Assembly: GCA_016742075.1 (NCBI GenBank)
Contig: JACVCL010000008.1
Span: 1-44,645, forward strand
From: Phycisphaerales bacterium
Lineage (GTDB): Bacteria > Planctomycetota > Phycisphaerae > Phycisphaerales > UBA1924
Direction of reading: 5' to 3'
DNA length: 44,645 nucleotides
Shown here: positions 1 to 15,674 of the stretch, piece by piece
Numbering within the stretch: the first letter of the stretch is position 1
Layout: every line of letters begins with the position of its first letter
The notes under the pieces: model-generated
Database searches by the model: none
Seen by the model: the letters and a program-made list of their open reading frames with translations, nothing else
Told to the model about the DNA's origin: nothing
Program-made: the position numbers and the translations under genes

Positions 1-114
1 GCGCCGGCACCGCCCCCGACGGTCGCCCCACCCGCGGCCCCGCAGGTGTCGCCCGCGGGCTCCGGGTCCGCACGGTCGATCGGGCCGCGGACCGGCCCCC
101 GGAGCGGCGGATAA
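1..114 (+). CDS. C-terminal tail of an unknown protein (partial)
   Basis: Frame 1 is open from the window edge for 37 codons and closes with TAA at 112-114. The peptide is rich in Pro, Ala, Gly and Ser and looks like a disordered C-terminal tail. It does not resemble the end of NusG or SecE, which precede rplK in many bacteria. With so short and low-complexity a fragment in GC-rich DNA, the call rests only on the open frame and its composition, so it could be chance. Confidence 0.35.
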   Translation, partial: APAPPPTVAPPAAPQVSPAGSGSARSIGPRTGPRSGG

Positions 115-235
115 CCGCGGCTTCGGAATGATCGGACCCGCTCCCGGCGAGCCATAACCGGAAACTCGCGCCCGATCGCGGTCGGCGGTGCATCAGCACG
201 GCGCCCGCGGCGTACACATGAGAGACGGAGCGAGC

Positions 236-742
236 ATGGGGAGATCAGTCATTCACACCGCGCGATCGGCGGCCGCCGCGTTCGCGCTGTTCACCGGGTG
301 GACAGGCGCCACCGAAGCGGGCGATGCACTCGGCCGCGCGGGCGGGTCCCGAGCGGGCTGGCCGTGGGGGGCGCAGATCGTCTCGTCTACGTCGAGCTCA
401 ACGTTCACGTCGTTCTCGTGGTCTTCTTCGCCATGGGGAGCGGGGTCGGGCTGGGGGTACGGGTGGCAGTGGGGGGGAAGCGCGGGCTTGGGCGTCTCCC
501 CGGGCACGGCGTTCCGGGTGGTTTCGTCCGGCGGCCCGTGGGGCGTGCCGCAGACCGTCACCCAGGCGTCGGCGGGCGATGCCCGGCGGGCGTTCCGAGC
601 GTGGCAGGCCGAGACCGCCGCGTCAGGACCCCCACGGCTGGAGCCCGGACAGGGCGCGGCCGAGGCGTGGTCGAGAGCGAGCCCGCCTGCGCGCGCCGAG
701 ACGGTCAGGGGCTTCCCGATGCCGATGCGTCGGGCTGACTGA
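236..742 (+). CDS. Small secreted Ser/Trp/Gly-rich protein, unknown function
   Basis: An open frame of 168 codons. The ATG at 236 has a GGAG ribosome site at 227-230, which is why it is preferred over an in-frame GTG at 188. Residues 1-25 form a plausible signal peptide: basic start, Ala/Phe-rich core, and a likely cut after the small residues near TGATEA. A low-complexity stretch rich in Ser, Thr, Trp and Gly follows (about residues 40-75), including a run of WG pairs. The C-terminal half is Ala/Arg/Pro-rich without a recognised motif. I do not recognise the family. It lies where secE-nusG often sit, upstream of rplK. A reverse-strand frame also covers this region but has no comparable start signal or signal peptide. 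Moderately likely to be real. Confidence 0.5.
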   Translation: MGRSVIHTARSAAAAFALFTGWTGATEAGDALGRAGGSRAGWPWGAQIVSSTSSSTFTSFSWSSSPWGAGSGWGYGWQWGGSAGLGVSPGTAFRVVSSGGPWGVPQTVTQASAGDARRAFRAWQAETAASGPPRLEPGQGAAEAWSRASPPARAETVRGFPMPMRRAD

Positions 743-791
743 CGGGCGTGCCCCCATAATTGGTGTTTCGAAGAGGGGCCGCGGCTACTTC

Positions 792-819
792 TTGATCGGC
801 GGGGGGGATCTGCTACGAT
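792..819 (+). promoter_or_regulatory. Candidate promoter for the rplKAJL operon
   Basis: TTGATC (792-797) and TACGAT (814-819) are separated by 16 bases, close to a housekeeping sigma-70 pattern. Transcription would start near 826 and leave a leader of roughly 125 bases before rplK. The element stands out against a very GC-rich background and lies in the gap between the small secreted gene and rplK. Confidence 0.5.
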
Positions 820-951
820 CTCCGCCCCGATCCGGGAACGCCCCGGGTCGGGCACATCCCAAACCGTCAGCACCACCGAGCCCGTCCCGGCGCCCTTGGC
901 CGGACCGGGACGACCGCGAGAGCGGGGGCCGGTGGGAGGTGGAGATCACTC

Positions 952-1383
952 ATGGCCAAGGCTCGTGAAGTCGTCAAGCAGTTCAAGATCATGGCGCCGG
1001 CCGGCGCTGCCACGCCCGGCCCGCCGCTGGGCCCCGCGCTGGGCGGCAACGGCGTCAACCCCGGTCAGTTCATCCAACAGTTCAACGCGGCGACCCAGCA
1101 CCTCAAGGGCAAGGTCGTCGGCTGCGTCATCACGACGTACTCCGACAAGTCCTTCGAGTTTGCGATCAAGAGCTCGCCGGCGTCGGACCTGCTCCGGCTG
1201 GCCGCCAAGGTCGAGAAGGGCTCGGGCGTGCCGAACAAGAACAAGGTCGGCAAGGTCACCAAGGCCCAGGTGAAGCAGATCGCCGAGGAGAAGATGTCCG
1301 ACCTCAACGCCCCGACCGTCGAGGCGGCGATGCGGATGATCGAAGGCTCCGCCCGTTCCATGGGCATCACGGTGGAGGGCTGA
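952..1383 (+). CDS. rplK: 50S ribosomal protein L11
   Basis: 143 residues, the normal length for L11. The N-terminal domain has the conserved Pro/Gly segment after the KQFKIMAPAGAATPGPPLGP stretch, which contacts 23S rRNA and the GTPase-associated centre. The C-terminal RNA-binding domain has the expected sequence around KVTKAQVKQIAEEKM and ends with the family-typical segment ARSMGI. Start: ATG at 952 with GGAGG at 935-939 and GGAG at 941-944. It is the first gene of rplK-rplA-rplJ-rplL. The rplA start follows its stop by five bases, so the two are probably translationally coupled and co-regulated. The protein forms the ribosomal stalk base with L10 and L7/L12. Confidence 0.97.
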   Translation: MAKAREVVKQFKIMAPAGAATPGPPLGPALGGNGVNPGQFIQQFNAATQHLKGKVVGCVITTYSDKSFEFAIKSSPASDLLRLAAKVEKGSGVPNKNKVGKVTKAQVKQIAEEKMSDLNAPTVEAAMRMIEGSARSMGITVEG

Positions 1384-1388
1384 ACACC

Positions 1389-2111
1389 ATGGCGATCAAG
1401 AAGAAGACTGTTGTTCTGGCCGGCGGCAAGCGTCACCGCGCGAACCTCGAGGTTCGGCCGCACGACCCGCTGCCGATGAACGAGGCCGTCAAGGCCCTCA
1501 AGAAGTTCAAGGGCACGAAGTTCGACCAGACGGTCGACGTGGTGCTGTACCTGGGCCTCGACACCAAGCTGGCCGAGCAGAACATCCGCGGCTCGATCGC
1601 GCTGCCTAAGGGCATCGGCAAGAGCAAGCGCGTGATCGCGTTCTGCACCGCCGACGTGGTGAAGCCGGCCCTGGAGGCCGGGGCCATCAAGGCGGGCGGC
1701 GAGGATCTGGTCCGCGAGGTCGAGGGCGGGTTCTTCGACTTCGACGTCGCGGTGGCCAGCCCCGACATGATGCGCGTGATCGCCAAGCTCGGCCGCGTGC
1801 TGGGCCCCAAGGGCCTCATGCCGTCGCCCAAGGCCGGCACCGTCACGCAGGACATCGCGACGGCGGTCCGCGAGTACGCGGCGGGCAAGGTCGAGTATCG
1901 CAACGACAAGGGCGGCAACGTGCAGGCGCCCATCGGCAAGATGAGCTTCTCCGAGGGCGACCTGCTTGCCAACCTCGAGCACTTCGTGCACGCCATCCAG
2001 GCCGTCCGGCCCAACACCGTCAAGGGCACGTACATCAAGAAGATCGCGATCAGCGGCAGCATGACCCCGTCGGTCCTCGTCGAGGTCCCGCAGGTCGCCG
2101 CCGCCGTCTGA
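1389..2111 (+). CDS. rplA: 50S ribosomal protein L1
   Basis: 240 residues, close to the usual length of about 230. The family signature is present as LGRVLGPKGLMPSPKAGTV, near residues 137-155, followed by the C-terminal half with KVEYRNDKGGNVQAPIGKMS and NTVKGTYIKK. L1 binds the L1 stalk of 23S rRNA and helps release deacylated tRNA. In many bacteria it also represses translation of its own rplK-rplA mRNA by binding the leader; I did not find a clear mimic of the rRNA site here, so that control is only possible. It lies five bases after rplK and 34 bases before rplJ. Confidence 0.97.
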   Translation: MAIKKKTVVLAGGKRHRANLEVRPHDPLPMNEAVKALKKFKGTKFDQTVDVVLYLGLDTKLAEQNIRGSIALPKGIGKSKRVIAFCTADVVKPALEAGAIKAGGEDLVREVEGGFFDFDVAVASPDMMRVIAKLGRVLGPKGLMPSPKAGTVTQDIATAVREYAAGKVEYRNDKGGNVQAPIGKMSFSEGDLLANLEHFVHAIQAVRPNTVKGTYIKKIAISGSMTPSVLVEVPQVAAAV

Positions 2112-2145
2112 GCCCCGCCACCGACACCGATCGAAAGACCCAGCC

Positions 2146-2691
2146 ATGAGCAAGCCTGTCAAGAACCTGCTGATCCGCGACTACGCCGCGAAGCTCTCGG
2201 GCGTCGAGAACGCGGTCGTGGTGTCGCTGCGGGGCATCCCCTCCAACGACAACAACAACCTGCGGCTCGGACTGCGGAAGAACAACATCCGCGTCACGGT
2301 CGTCCGCAACAATCTCGTGAAGCACGCCTTCAAGCAGACCAAGCTCGAGGCGATCGTCCCGCTGCTCAACGGCCCGTCGGCCCTGGTCTACGGGGCCGAG
2401 TCGGTCGTGGACGTGGCCCGCGAGGTGGTGAAGTTCGCCGCCAAGCTCGACAAGCTCGAGCTCCGCGGCGCGATCCTCGACGGCGTGCTGTTCGAGGGCA
2501 AGGCCGGCGTCGAGGAGCTCTCGAAGTTCCCCACCCGCGCCGAGGCCCTGGCCCAGACCGTCACGCTCATCCTCTCGCCGGCCCAGAAGCTCGTCGGCCA
2601 GCTCAACGGCCCGGGACGCAAGCTCGCGGGCATCGTTCAGGCCATCGAGAAGAAGCTCGAGAAGGGCGAGACCATCGCCAAGGTCGGCTGA
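2146..2691 (+). CDS. rplJ: 50S ribosomal protein L10
   Basis: 181 residues, slightly longer than the usual 165-175. The N-terminal rRNA-binding domain is typical, with LRKNNIRVTVVRNNLVKHAF near residues 43-62 and the GPSALVYG segment. The C-terminal helix that anchors L7/L12 dimers follows. L10 forms the stalk base with L11 and carries L7/L12. The ATG at 2146 has only a weak purine-rich site (GAAAGA), consistent with coupling to rplA 34 bases upstream. The gap to rplL is long (162 bases). Confidence 0.96.
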   Translation: MSKPVKNLLIRDYAAKLSGVENAVVVSLRGIPSNDNNNLRLGLRKNNIRVTVVRNNLVKHAFKQTKLEAIVPLLNGPSALVYGAESVVDVAREVVKFAAKLDKLELRGAILDGVLFEGKAGVEELSKFPTRAEALAQTVTLILSPAQKLVGQLNGPGRKLAGIVQAIEKKLEKGETIAKVG

Positions 2692-2853
2692 CCGGCTTTT
2701 CGTGCAACGAGTCGGGTTTCGTGTTCCGAATCGCCAGACATCTGACTCCGACCGGCCCCTTGCGGGGTTAAACGCCGAGTGTTCCGGCGCCGTTCGGAGA
2801 AGACCACGCGGGGCCCCCATCCGGCCCTCGCGGATACGACAAGGATTCGTGCC

Positions 2854-3258
2854 ATGTCCGAGACCGCTGTGAGCGACAAGATCAAGAAGCTGGGCGACGA
2901 GCTGGCCGGCCTGACCCTCAAGGAGGCCGTCGACCTCGGCAAGTACATGAAGGACGCCTACGGCATCGAGCCCGCGGCCGCGGGCGCCGTGATGGTGGCC
3001 GGCGGCGGCGGCGGTGGCGGCGGCGCGGCCCCGGCCGCGGCGGCCAAGTCCTCGTTCGACGTCGTCCTCAAGGCCGGCGGCGAGAAGAAGATCCAGGTCA
3101 TCAAGGTCGTGCGCGAGGCGACCGGCCTGGGCTTGGCCGAGGCCAAGGCCCTCGTCGAGGGCGCCCCCAAGCCCGTCAAGCAGGGCCTCTCCAAGGACGA
3201 CGCGGAGAAGCTCAAGAAGCAGCTCGAGGAGCAGGGCGCGACCGTCGAGCTCGCCTGA
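2854..3258 (+). CDS. rplL: 50S ribosomal protein L7/L12
   Basis: 134 residues. The N-terminal dimerisation domain (about 1-45) holds the [20 protein letters not shown] helix pair. A flexible hinge contains eight consecutive glycines followed by an Ala/Pro stretch. The C-terminal domain has the conserved factor-binding signature [20 protein letters not shown], used to recruit EF-Tu and EF-G. The ATG at 2854 was chosen because it starts the conserved domain and follows AAGGA at 2841-2845; an in-frame upstream start would add 25 unrelated residues. It is the last gene of the ribosomal operon, followed by a strong terminator. Separate translation signals could allow the higher synthesis needed for several copies per ribosome. 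Confidence 0.96.
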   Translation: MSETAVSDKIKKLGDELAGLTLKEAVDLGKYMKDAYGIEPAAAGAVMVAGGGGGGGGAAPAAAAKSSFDVVLKAGGEKKIQVIKVVREATGLGLAEAKALVEGAPKPVKQGLSKDDAEKLKKQLEEQGATVELA

Positions 3259-3296
3259 CCGAGCACGGCGGAGCATCGCGGATCAGCCGATTCACG

Positions 3297-3328
3297 GGCG
3301 GCCCCTTCGCGGGGCCGCCTTTGTTTTT
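3297..3328 (+). terminator. Intrinsic terminator after rplL
   Basis: A perfect nine-base-pair GC stem (GGCGGCCCC at 3297-3305 with GGGGCCGCC at 3311-3319) closes a five-base loop and is followed by TTTGTTTTT (3320-3328). This is a textbook Rho-independent terminator. It separates the ribosomal protein genes from rpoB, which in E. coli are joined by only partial read-through. Confidence 0.9.
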
Positions 3329-3394
3329 GGATATTGTTCGGATTGTCCGGATAACCCTTGGTGATTTCACGCAAAAACCGCTTGACTGGCGGCC

Positions 3395-3423
3395 TTGCAA
3401 GGGTTGTGCCAAGCGGCTACACT
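3395..3423 (+). promoter_or_regulatory. Promoter of the rpoB-rpoC unit
   Basis: TTGCAA (3395-3400), a 17-base spacer and TACACT (3418-3423) form a good housekeeping promoter just after the rplL terminator. Transcription would start near 3430, giving a leader of about 107 bases before rpoB. A second overlapping candidate, TTGACT at 3382-3387 with TGTGCC at 3405-3410 and also 17 bases of spacing, is weaker at the -10 position. Confidence 0.7.
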
Positions 3424-3536
3424 CCTCGATCCCAGACTCCCCGGTGCACCACACGCGACGTTGACCAACCAGTGTTCCTGTCAGGACTCGCCGCCGTCGC
3501 GGGCGGCTGTAGCCCTGATATCAGCATGAGGTGTCG

Positions 3537-7349
<3,813 letters not shown>

Positions 7350-7422
7350 GCCCCGGTCGCCCGTCCGCCGCCGCCCGCCGTTCGTCCGCACCGCCCGCCC
7401 CGGATATCAGGAGTTTCTGACG

Positions 7423-8166
7423 ATGCGCACGCTTCCCGTCCTCTTCGCCGCCGCCGGCCTGATGCTCGGCGTCTGCGGCTGCGATCGCAAGGAATCGCCG
7501 ACCCCTTCCCCCGCGCCCACCCCGGCCCCGGCGCCCGGCTCGAATCCGAGCACGCCGCCCAAGCCCGCAGCGCCCGCCGAAGCCGCCAAGCCCGCCGAGG
7601 GCGCCTCCGACCAGTCCACCCCCGAGGGGGCCATCCGCCTGTTCCTCGGCTCGATGCAGCGTGGCGACATCACGACGGCGGTCTCGCTGTGCGACCCGAC
7701 GAGCCCCGCCTACGAGACGCTCGCCAAGTTGGCGCGTGAGCTCGCGGCCGCCAAGGAGCGGGGCAAGAGCGCGGGGCAGGACCCGACCCCGATCATCACC
7801 GGCTTCCTCGCCGGCGGGTACCGCGGCGCCACCTTCGCCTCGCCCGAGGCCAGCGGCGACCGGGCCAAGGCTCTCATCAAGTTCGCCAACCGCTCCGAGC
7901 CGGTGCAGGTCGATCTGACCCGCGCCGAGGGCAAGTGGTACATCCTCTACACCGATCAGCTCTTCGCCGGCGATGCCTCGGGCCTGCCCAAGCCAACGGC
8001 CCCGGCCGCGCCCCGGCCCGCATCGGACACCCCGGCGTCAACGCCGGCCCCGGCCACCGGCCCGGCCGGAGTCACCCCCAACGCCCCGGCGGCCCCGGCG
8101 GCGCCGAAGCCGTCGACGGCCCCGGCTCCGGTTCCGACCCCGTCCCCCGCGCCCAAGCCCAACTGA
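7423..8166 (+). CDS. Proline/alanine-rich lipoprotein between rpoB and rpoC
   Basis: 247 residues. The start at 7423 has AGGAG at 7409-7413. The N-terminus is a lipoprotein signal: MRT, a hydrophobic core, and a Cys-Gly-Cys at about residues 18-20 after GV, so lipidation on one of these cysteines is likely. A Pro/Ala/Ser linker runs to about residue 60, followed by a compact domain (about 65-175) beginning EGAIRLFLGSMQRGD and containing FANRSEPVQVDLTRAEGKWY. This layout resembles small NTF2-like or DUF4878-type folds, but I cannot confirm the family. The tail is again a long Pro/Ala/Thr repeat. The mature protein should sit at a membrane surface with the domain held away by linkers. Its place between rpoB and rpoC, where no gene is expected, is the oddest thing about it. 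Confidence 0.85.
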   Translation: MRTLPVLFAAAGLMLGVCGCDRKESPTPSPAPTPAPAPGSNPSTPPKPAAPAEAAKPAEGASDQSTPEGAIRLFLGSMQRGDITTAVSLCDPTSPAYETLAKLARELAAAKERGKSAGQDPTPIITGFLAGGYRGATFASPEASGDRAKALIKFANRSEPVQVDLTRAEGKWYILYTDQLFAGDASGLPKPTAPAAPRPASDTPASTPAPATGPAGVTPNAPAAPAAPKPSTAPAPVPTPSPAPKPN

Positions 8167-8262
8167 CTCGCGCAGGCGGCCTGACGCCGCCCGAGTGCCT
8201 CATCCGCCTCTCCGACCCGAATCGCCCGCACCGCATCCACCACCCCCCGCGAGCACCCTCCC

Positions 8263-12660
<4,398 letters not shown>

Positions 12661-12687
12661 GCGGCCGAGCACCGCAGCCATCCCCAG

Positions 12688-12716
12688 AGGCCCGGGCCAC
12701 TCGCCCGGGCCTTTTT
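12688..12716 (+). terminator. Intrinsic terminator after rpoC
   Basis: A ten-base-pair stem (AGGCCCGGGC at 12688-12697 with GCCCGGGCCT at 12703-12712), loop CACTC, then a run of five T (12712-12716). It lies 27 bases after the rpoC stop and just before the convergent asparaginase-like gene. Confidence 0.88.
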
Positions 12717-12733
12717 CTGCGCACGCCCGCCGT

Positions 12734-13243
12734 TCAGCCGGAAGCGCGGGCGAACGTTCCCCCGTCGTGATCCTTCTGCACGCCGGGGAATTTCAGCACC
12801 CGGCCGTGGGCCGCCACGTACACCCCGGGCGGCATCAGACTGCCGGCCAGGAGCGCCTCCGTCAGGTTCTGGAGGGCATCACTGCTCTTCATCTCGAACG
12901 GCCGCATCGCGCCGGTGAGCACCACCGGCACCCGCGGCGTCCCCAACTCCCGTGCCAGGGTTTCGCCGGTCAGGCACAGCGTGTCGGTGCCATGGAGGAT
13001 CACCACCGCGTCCGAGAGCTCCGAGGCCGCGCGGGCCGCCCTCACGATCAGCCCGCGGTCTTCCGCGGTCATGTGCAGGCTGTCCTTGCTCATCAGCTCG
13101 CGCACGTGCACGCGGGCATCGACGAGCTTCAGCCGCCGGAGCATCCGCTGCACGATCGAGCCGCGGTTGGTCAGCTCCTGAGCCCGCTCGTCGTAGGTCT
13201 TCTCGATGGTGCCGCCGGTGGTGATCAGCTCGATGTGACGCAT
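12734..13243 (-). CDS. Short asparaginase-like protein (N-terminal domain only)
   Basis: 169 residues. The sequence begins MRHIELITTGGTIEKTY, matching the first active-site motif of bacterial L-asparaginases, where the Thr of TGGTI is the nucleophile. The second motif, HGTDT, with its catalytic Thr and Asp, lies at about residues 84-88, followed by VVLTGAMRP. Full-length enzymes have about 320-340 residues and two domains; this protein stops after the catalytic N-terminal domain. Stand-alone versions of this domain occur in other bacteria. Whether it hydrolyses asparagine is not known from sequence: the classical active site at the tetramer interface needs residues from the missing domain. 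It converges with rpoC. The ATG has no clear ribosome site but follows a TANNNT box by six bases. Confidence 0.85.
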   Translation of the reverse strand: MRHIELITTGGTIEKTYDERAQELTNRGSIVQRMLRRLKLVDARVHVRELMSKDSLHMTAEDRGLIVRAARAASELSDAVVILHGTDTLCLTGETLARELGTPRVPVVLTGAMRPFEMKSSDALQNLTEALLAGSLMPPGVYVAAHGRVLKFPGVQKDHDGGTFARASG

Positions 13244-13249
13244 CGCCCA

Positions 13250-13255
13250 AGCCTA
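13250..13255 (-). promoter_or_regulatory. Candidate leaderless -10 box for the asparaginase-like gene
   Basis: On the minus strand the sequence TAGGCT ends six bases before the ATG. No Shine-Dalgarno site is visible. Transcription from such a box would begin at or next to the start codon, as in leaderless mRNAs. Confidence 0.35.
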
Positions 13256-13290
13256 CCCGCCGCGGGGCCCGCCCGGAAGCGCCGCCGCCG

Positions 13291-14715
13291 TCACTCGATG
13301 ATCGTCTGCGTCCGGTCGGGCCCCACCGAGATGTACCGCACGGGCACCCCGACCGTCCGCTCGATGAACTCCACGTACCGCCGCGCGTTGTCCGGCAGCG
13401 CCGCCCGCCGCCCGCCGCCGTGGCCGGTCAGCTCCTCTCCGAACCCGGGCAGCCGTTCGTACACAGGCCGAGCGTCCGCGAGCGCCGCGGCGTCCGGCGG
13501 GAATCGGTCGGTCCGCTTCCCGCCGATCTCGTAGTGCGTGCACACCAGCAGCTCGTCGAAGCCCGCCAGCACGTCCAGCAGCATCACCGCCAGACCCGTG
13601 CAGCCGTTCACCATCGTCGAGTATCGCACCGCCGCCAGGTCGAGCCACCCGCAGCGCCTCGGCCGCCCGGTGGTCGTCCCATACTCACGCCCGCGCTCCC
13701 GGATCCGGTCGCCCGTGGCGTTCACGAGCTCGGTCGGGAACGGTCCCCCGCCCACACGCGTCGAATAGGCCTTGAGCACGCCCACCACGTCGGCGATATG
13801 GCGCGGGGGGACGCCCGTGCCGGCCGGGATACCCAGCGCCGAGCAGTGCGAGCTGGTGACGTAGGGGTACGTGCCGTGGTCCACGTCGAGCAGGGTCGCG
13901 TTGGCGCCCTCGAACAGGATCGGTTCCCCGGCCCGCAGCAGATCGTGCAGCAGGTACACCGTGTCGGCGATGTACGGCCGCAGCCGCTCGCCCCACGCCC
14001 CCGCGGCCGACGCGAGCGCCGACGGGTCCAGCCGGCCCTCGTCGCCGCCCAGCGCCGAGAACATCGGCTGCTTGAACCGGCACGCCTGCAAGATCTTCTC
14101 CGCCAGCATCGGCGGCCTCAGCAGGTCGCCCACACGCACGCTCGTCGAGCGCGACGCCTTGTCGGCGTACGCGGGCCCGATGCCGCGCCGCGTCGTGCCG
14201 ATCGACCGCCCCGCGGCACCGCCCGCGGCCGGAGCCGGGCCCGCCGGCGGGCGGTCGGGGTCCTCCGCGGCCAGCAGGGTCTCGCGGAGAGCGTCCTCGG
14301 CCTTGTGGTACGGCAGCACCACGTGCGCCCGGTCCGACAGAACCAGACCCGAGGTGTCCACGCCGCTGGCCGCCAGCGCATCGAGCTCCTTCAAGAGCGC
14401 CTCGGGATCCACCACCACCCCGTTGCCGATGACCGCCCGCACGCCCGGATGAAAGATCCCCGAGGGCACCAGGTGCAGCGCGTGCCGCTTGCCGCCGATC
14501 ACCACCGAGTGCCCGGCGTTCGCGCCCCCGTTGTACCGCACCACCGCCCGATAACCGCCGGCGATGAGGTCGATGATCTTCCCCTTGCCCTCGTCCCCCC
14601 ATTGAAGTCCGACGACGGCGGTGCAGGGCGGTCGGTGCCCCCCGCCGTCCGGTCCGCCCGTCCGCCCACTCCCGGTCGCACTTGCCGAGGCCCAGCTCGC
14701 GTGTGAATGGCTCAT
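13291..14715 (-). CDS. purA: Adenylosuccinate synthetase
   Basis: 474 residues, longer than the usual ~430. The enzyme joins IMP and aspartate using GTP in the first committed step to AMP. After a 30-residue Ser/Gly-rich N-terminal extension comes VVGLQWGDEGKGKIID, with the catalytic Asp at D41, then RYNGGANAGHSV with the catalytic His, GTTRRGIGPAYADK, FEGANATLLDVDHGTYPYVTSS and the C-terminal segment STRVGGGPFPTE. A Pro/Gly/Ala-rich insertion precedes the GTTRRGIGP motif (about residues 148-168). The extension is supported by the start context: GGGAG four bases before the ATG at 14715. Some subunit-interface positions seem to have drifted, but all the main motifs are present. Confidence 0.96.
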   Translation of the reverse strand: MSHSHASWASASATGSGRTGGPDGGGHRPPCTAVVGLQWGDEGKGKIIDLIAGGYRAVVRYNGGANAGHSVVIGGKRHALHLVPSGIFHPGVRAVIGNGVVVDPEALLKELDALAASGVDTSGLVLSDRAHVVLPYHKAEDALRETLLAAEDPDRPPAGPAPAAGGAAGRSIGTTRRGIGPAYADKASRSTSVRVGDLLRPPMLAEKILQACRFKQPMFSALGGDEGRLDPSALASAAGAWGERLRPYIADTVYLLHDLLRAGEPILFEGANATLLDVDHGTYPYVTSSHCSALGIPAGTGVPPRHIADVVGVLKAYSTRVGGGPFPTELVNATGDRIRERGREYGTTTGRPRRCGWLDLAAVRYSTMVNGCTGLAVMLLDVLAGFDELLVCTHYEIGGKRTDRFPPDAAALADARPVYERLPGFGEELTGHGGGRRAALPDNARRYVEFIERTVGVPVRYISVGPDRTQTIIE

Positions 14716-14920
14716 GTCGCTCCCGTTGTACCCGACGTCCGGCCGCGGAGCCGGGTCCCGATCACCCTAGCCGGGGAGTGGGTGGGCAGGGTGGCGGGCC
14801 GCCGCGGGCTCCCAGCCGTAAGCGGCCCTATCCCCGGACCATCGGGCGTCGCTTGAGCAGCAACGGGCTGAAGCCGCCCGGGTGTTCTCCCGATGTCCGC
14901 AGCACCCAGGGAAGGGACCG

Positions 14921-15121
14921 ATGCCCGAGAACGTCATCCGGATGATGTGCCCGAACCTCAAGTGCAAGGCGATCCTCGGCGTCCCGGCCGAGGCCCGCGG
15001 CCGGGTGGTCCGCTGCAAACAGTGCGGGACCAACATCCGTATCCCACGCAAGGGCGAGACTCCGGTGACCCAGCCCGCCGCGGCGCCTCCGCCGCCCGCA
15101 CCAGCGGCCGACGTCGTGTAG
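14921..15121 (+). CDS. Small zinc-ribbon protein (MJ0042-like)
   Basis: 66 residues. The ATG at 14921 has a strong purine-rich ribosome site (AGGGAAGGGA, 14908-14917), so it is preferred to an upstream in-frame start at 14882. The N-terminal 40 residues form a zinc ribbon: C-x4-C (CPNLKC) and, about 20 residues later, C-x2-C (CKQC), with the intervening VPAEARGRVVRC typical of the MJ0042 finger-like family. The tail is Pro/Ala-rich. In planctomycetes and myxobacteria this finger is commonly found at the N-terminus of larger regulatory or membrane proteins; here it stands alone. Its function is unknown; nucleic-acid or protein binding is plausible. Confidence 0.75.
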   Translation: MPENVIRMMCPNLKCKAILGVPAEARGRVVRCKQCGTNIRIPRKGETPVTQPAAAPPPPAPAADVV

Positions 15122-15142
15122 GCACGCGTCCGCCGCCGAGGT

Positions 15143-15649
15143 TCACCACATCCAACGGACCGCCACCTGCACCACCGCCGCGGCGTACAGCCCCGCCGCG
15201 AGGTCGTCGGCCAGCACCCCCGCACCCCCGGAGAGCCGCTCGAGCCGCCGGCAGGGCCACGGCTTGATGATGTCGAACAGCCGGAACGCCAGGAATGCGA
15301 CGCCGACCACCAGGCACAGCCGCCAGAACGCGTGCTGAGTGCCCTGCACGGCGAACGCCTGCGCGGGCAAAAACAGCAGCGGGATCGCCTGCCCCGCGGC
15401 CTCGTCGGCCACAACCTCCGACGGGTCCCTGCGGCCGAACACCTTCTCGGCGAATGCTCCCCCGAGGATCACGCACACCCCCGACCACAGCACCAGCGAC
15501 CCCGCCATCGCCAGGTTCACCACCAGCGGCGGCGCGTGGAACAGCAGCAGCATCCACGCGACGGCCGCGGTCGGCAGCGAGCCCCACGTGCCGGGGGCGG
15601 GCCGCAGATGGCCGAGGAAGAAAACGGTCACAAGGGCCTGTCGCAGCAC
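15143..15649 (-). CDS. pgpA: Phosphatidylglycerophosphatase A
   Basis: Integral membrane phosphatase that converts phosphatidylglycerol phosphate to phosphatidylglycerol. Family motifs present: LRPAPGTWGSLP near the N-terminus, the acidic VADEAAGQAIPLLF segment and the C-terminal RLFDIIKPWPCRRLERL followed by GVLADDLAAGLYA, with several hydrophobic helices between. The frame is open back to 15745, inside pgsA, but the Arg-rich residues there are not family-like. I use the GTG at 15649, which starts just before the first conserved helix; the start is uncertain. The gene lies directly downstream of pgsA, whose product makes the substrate of this enzyme, so the two steps are probably co-expressed. 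Confidence 0.87.
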   Translation of the reverse strand: MLRQALVTVFFLGHLRPAPGTWGSLPTAAVAWMLLLFHAPPLVVNLAMAGSLVLWSGVCVILGGAFAEKVFGRRDPSEVVADEAAGQAIPLLFLPAQAFAVQGTQHAFWRLCLVVGVAFLAFRLFDIIKPWPCRRLERLSGGAGVLADDLAAGLYAAAVVQVAVRWMW

Positions 15650-15674
15650 GCCGAGTGTTCCGGTTGCAGGGAAA

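Noticed and set aside
253-876. A 207-codon minus-strand frame opposite the small secreted protein
   Set aside because: No signal peptide, motif or ribosome site; Pro/His/Arg-rich as expected for a shadow frame.
2753-2768. Short CCCC-TTGC-GGGG hairpin in the rplJ-rplL gap, as a possible attenuator
   Set aside because: Only four or five base pairs and no T-run; too weak to support a terminator call.
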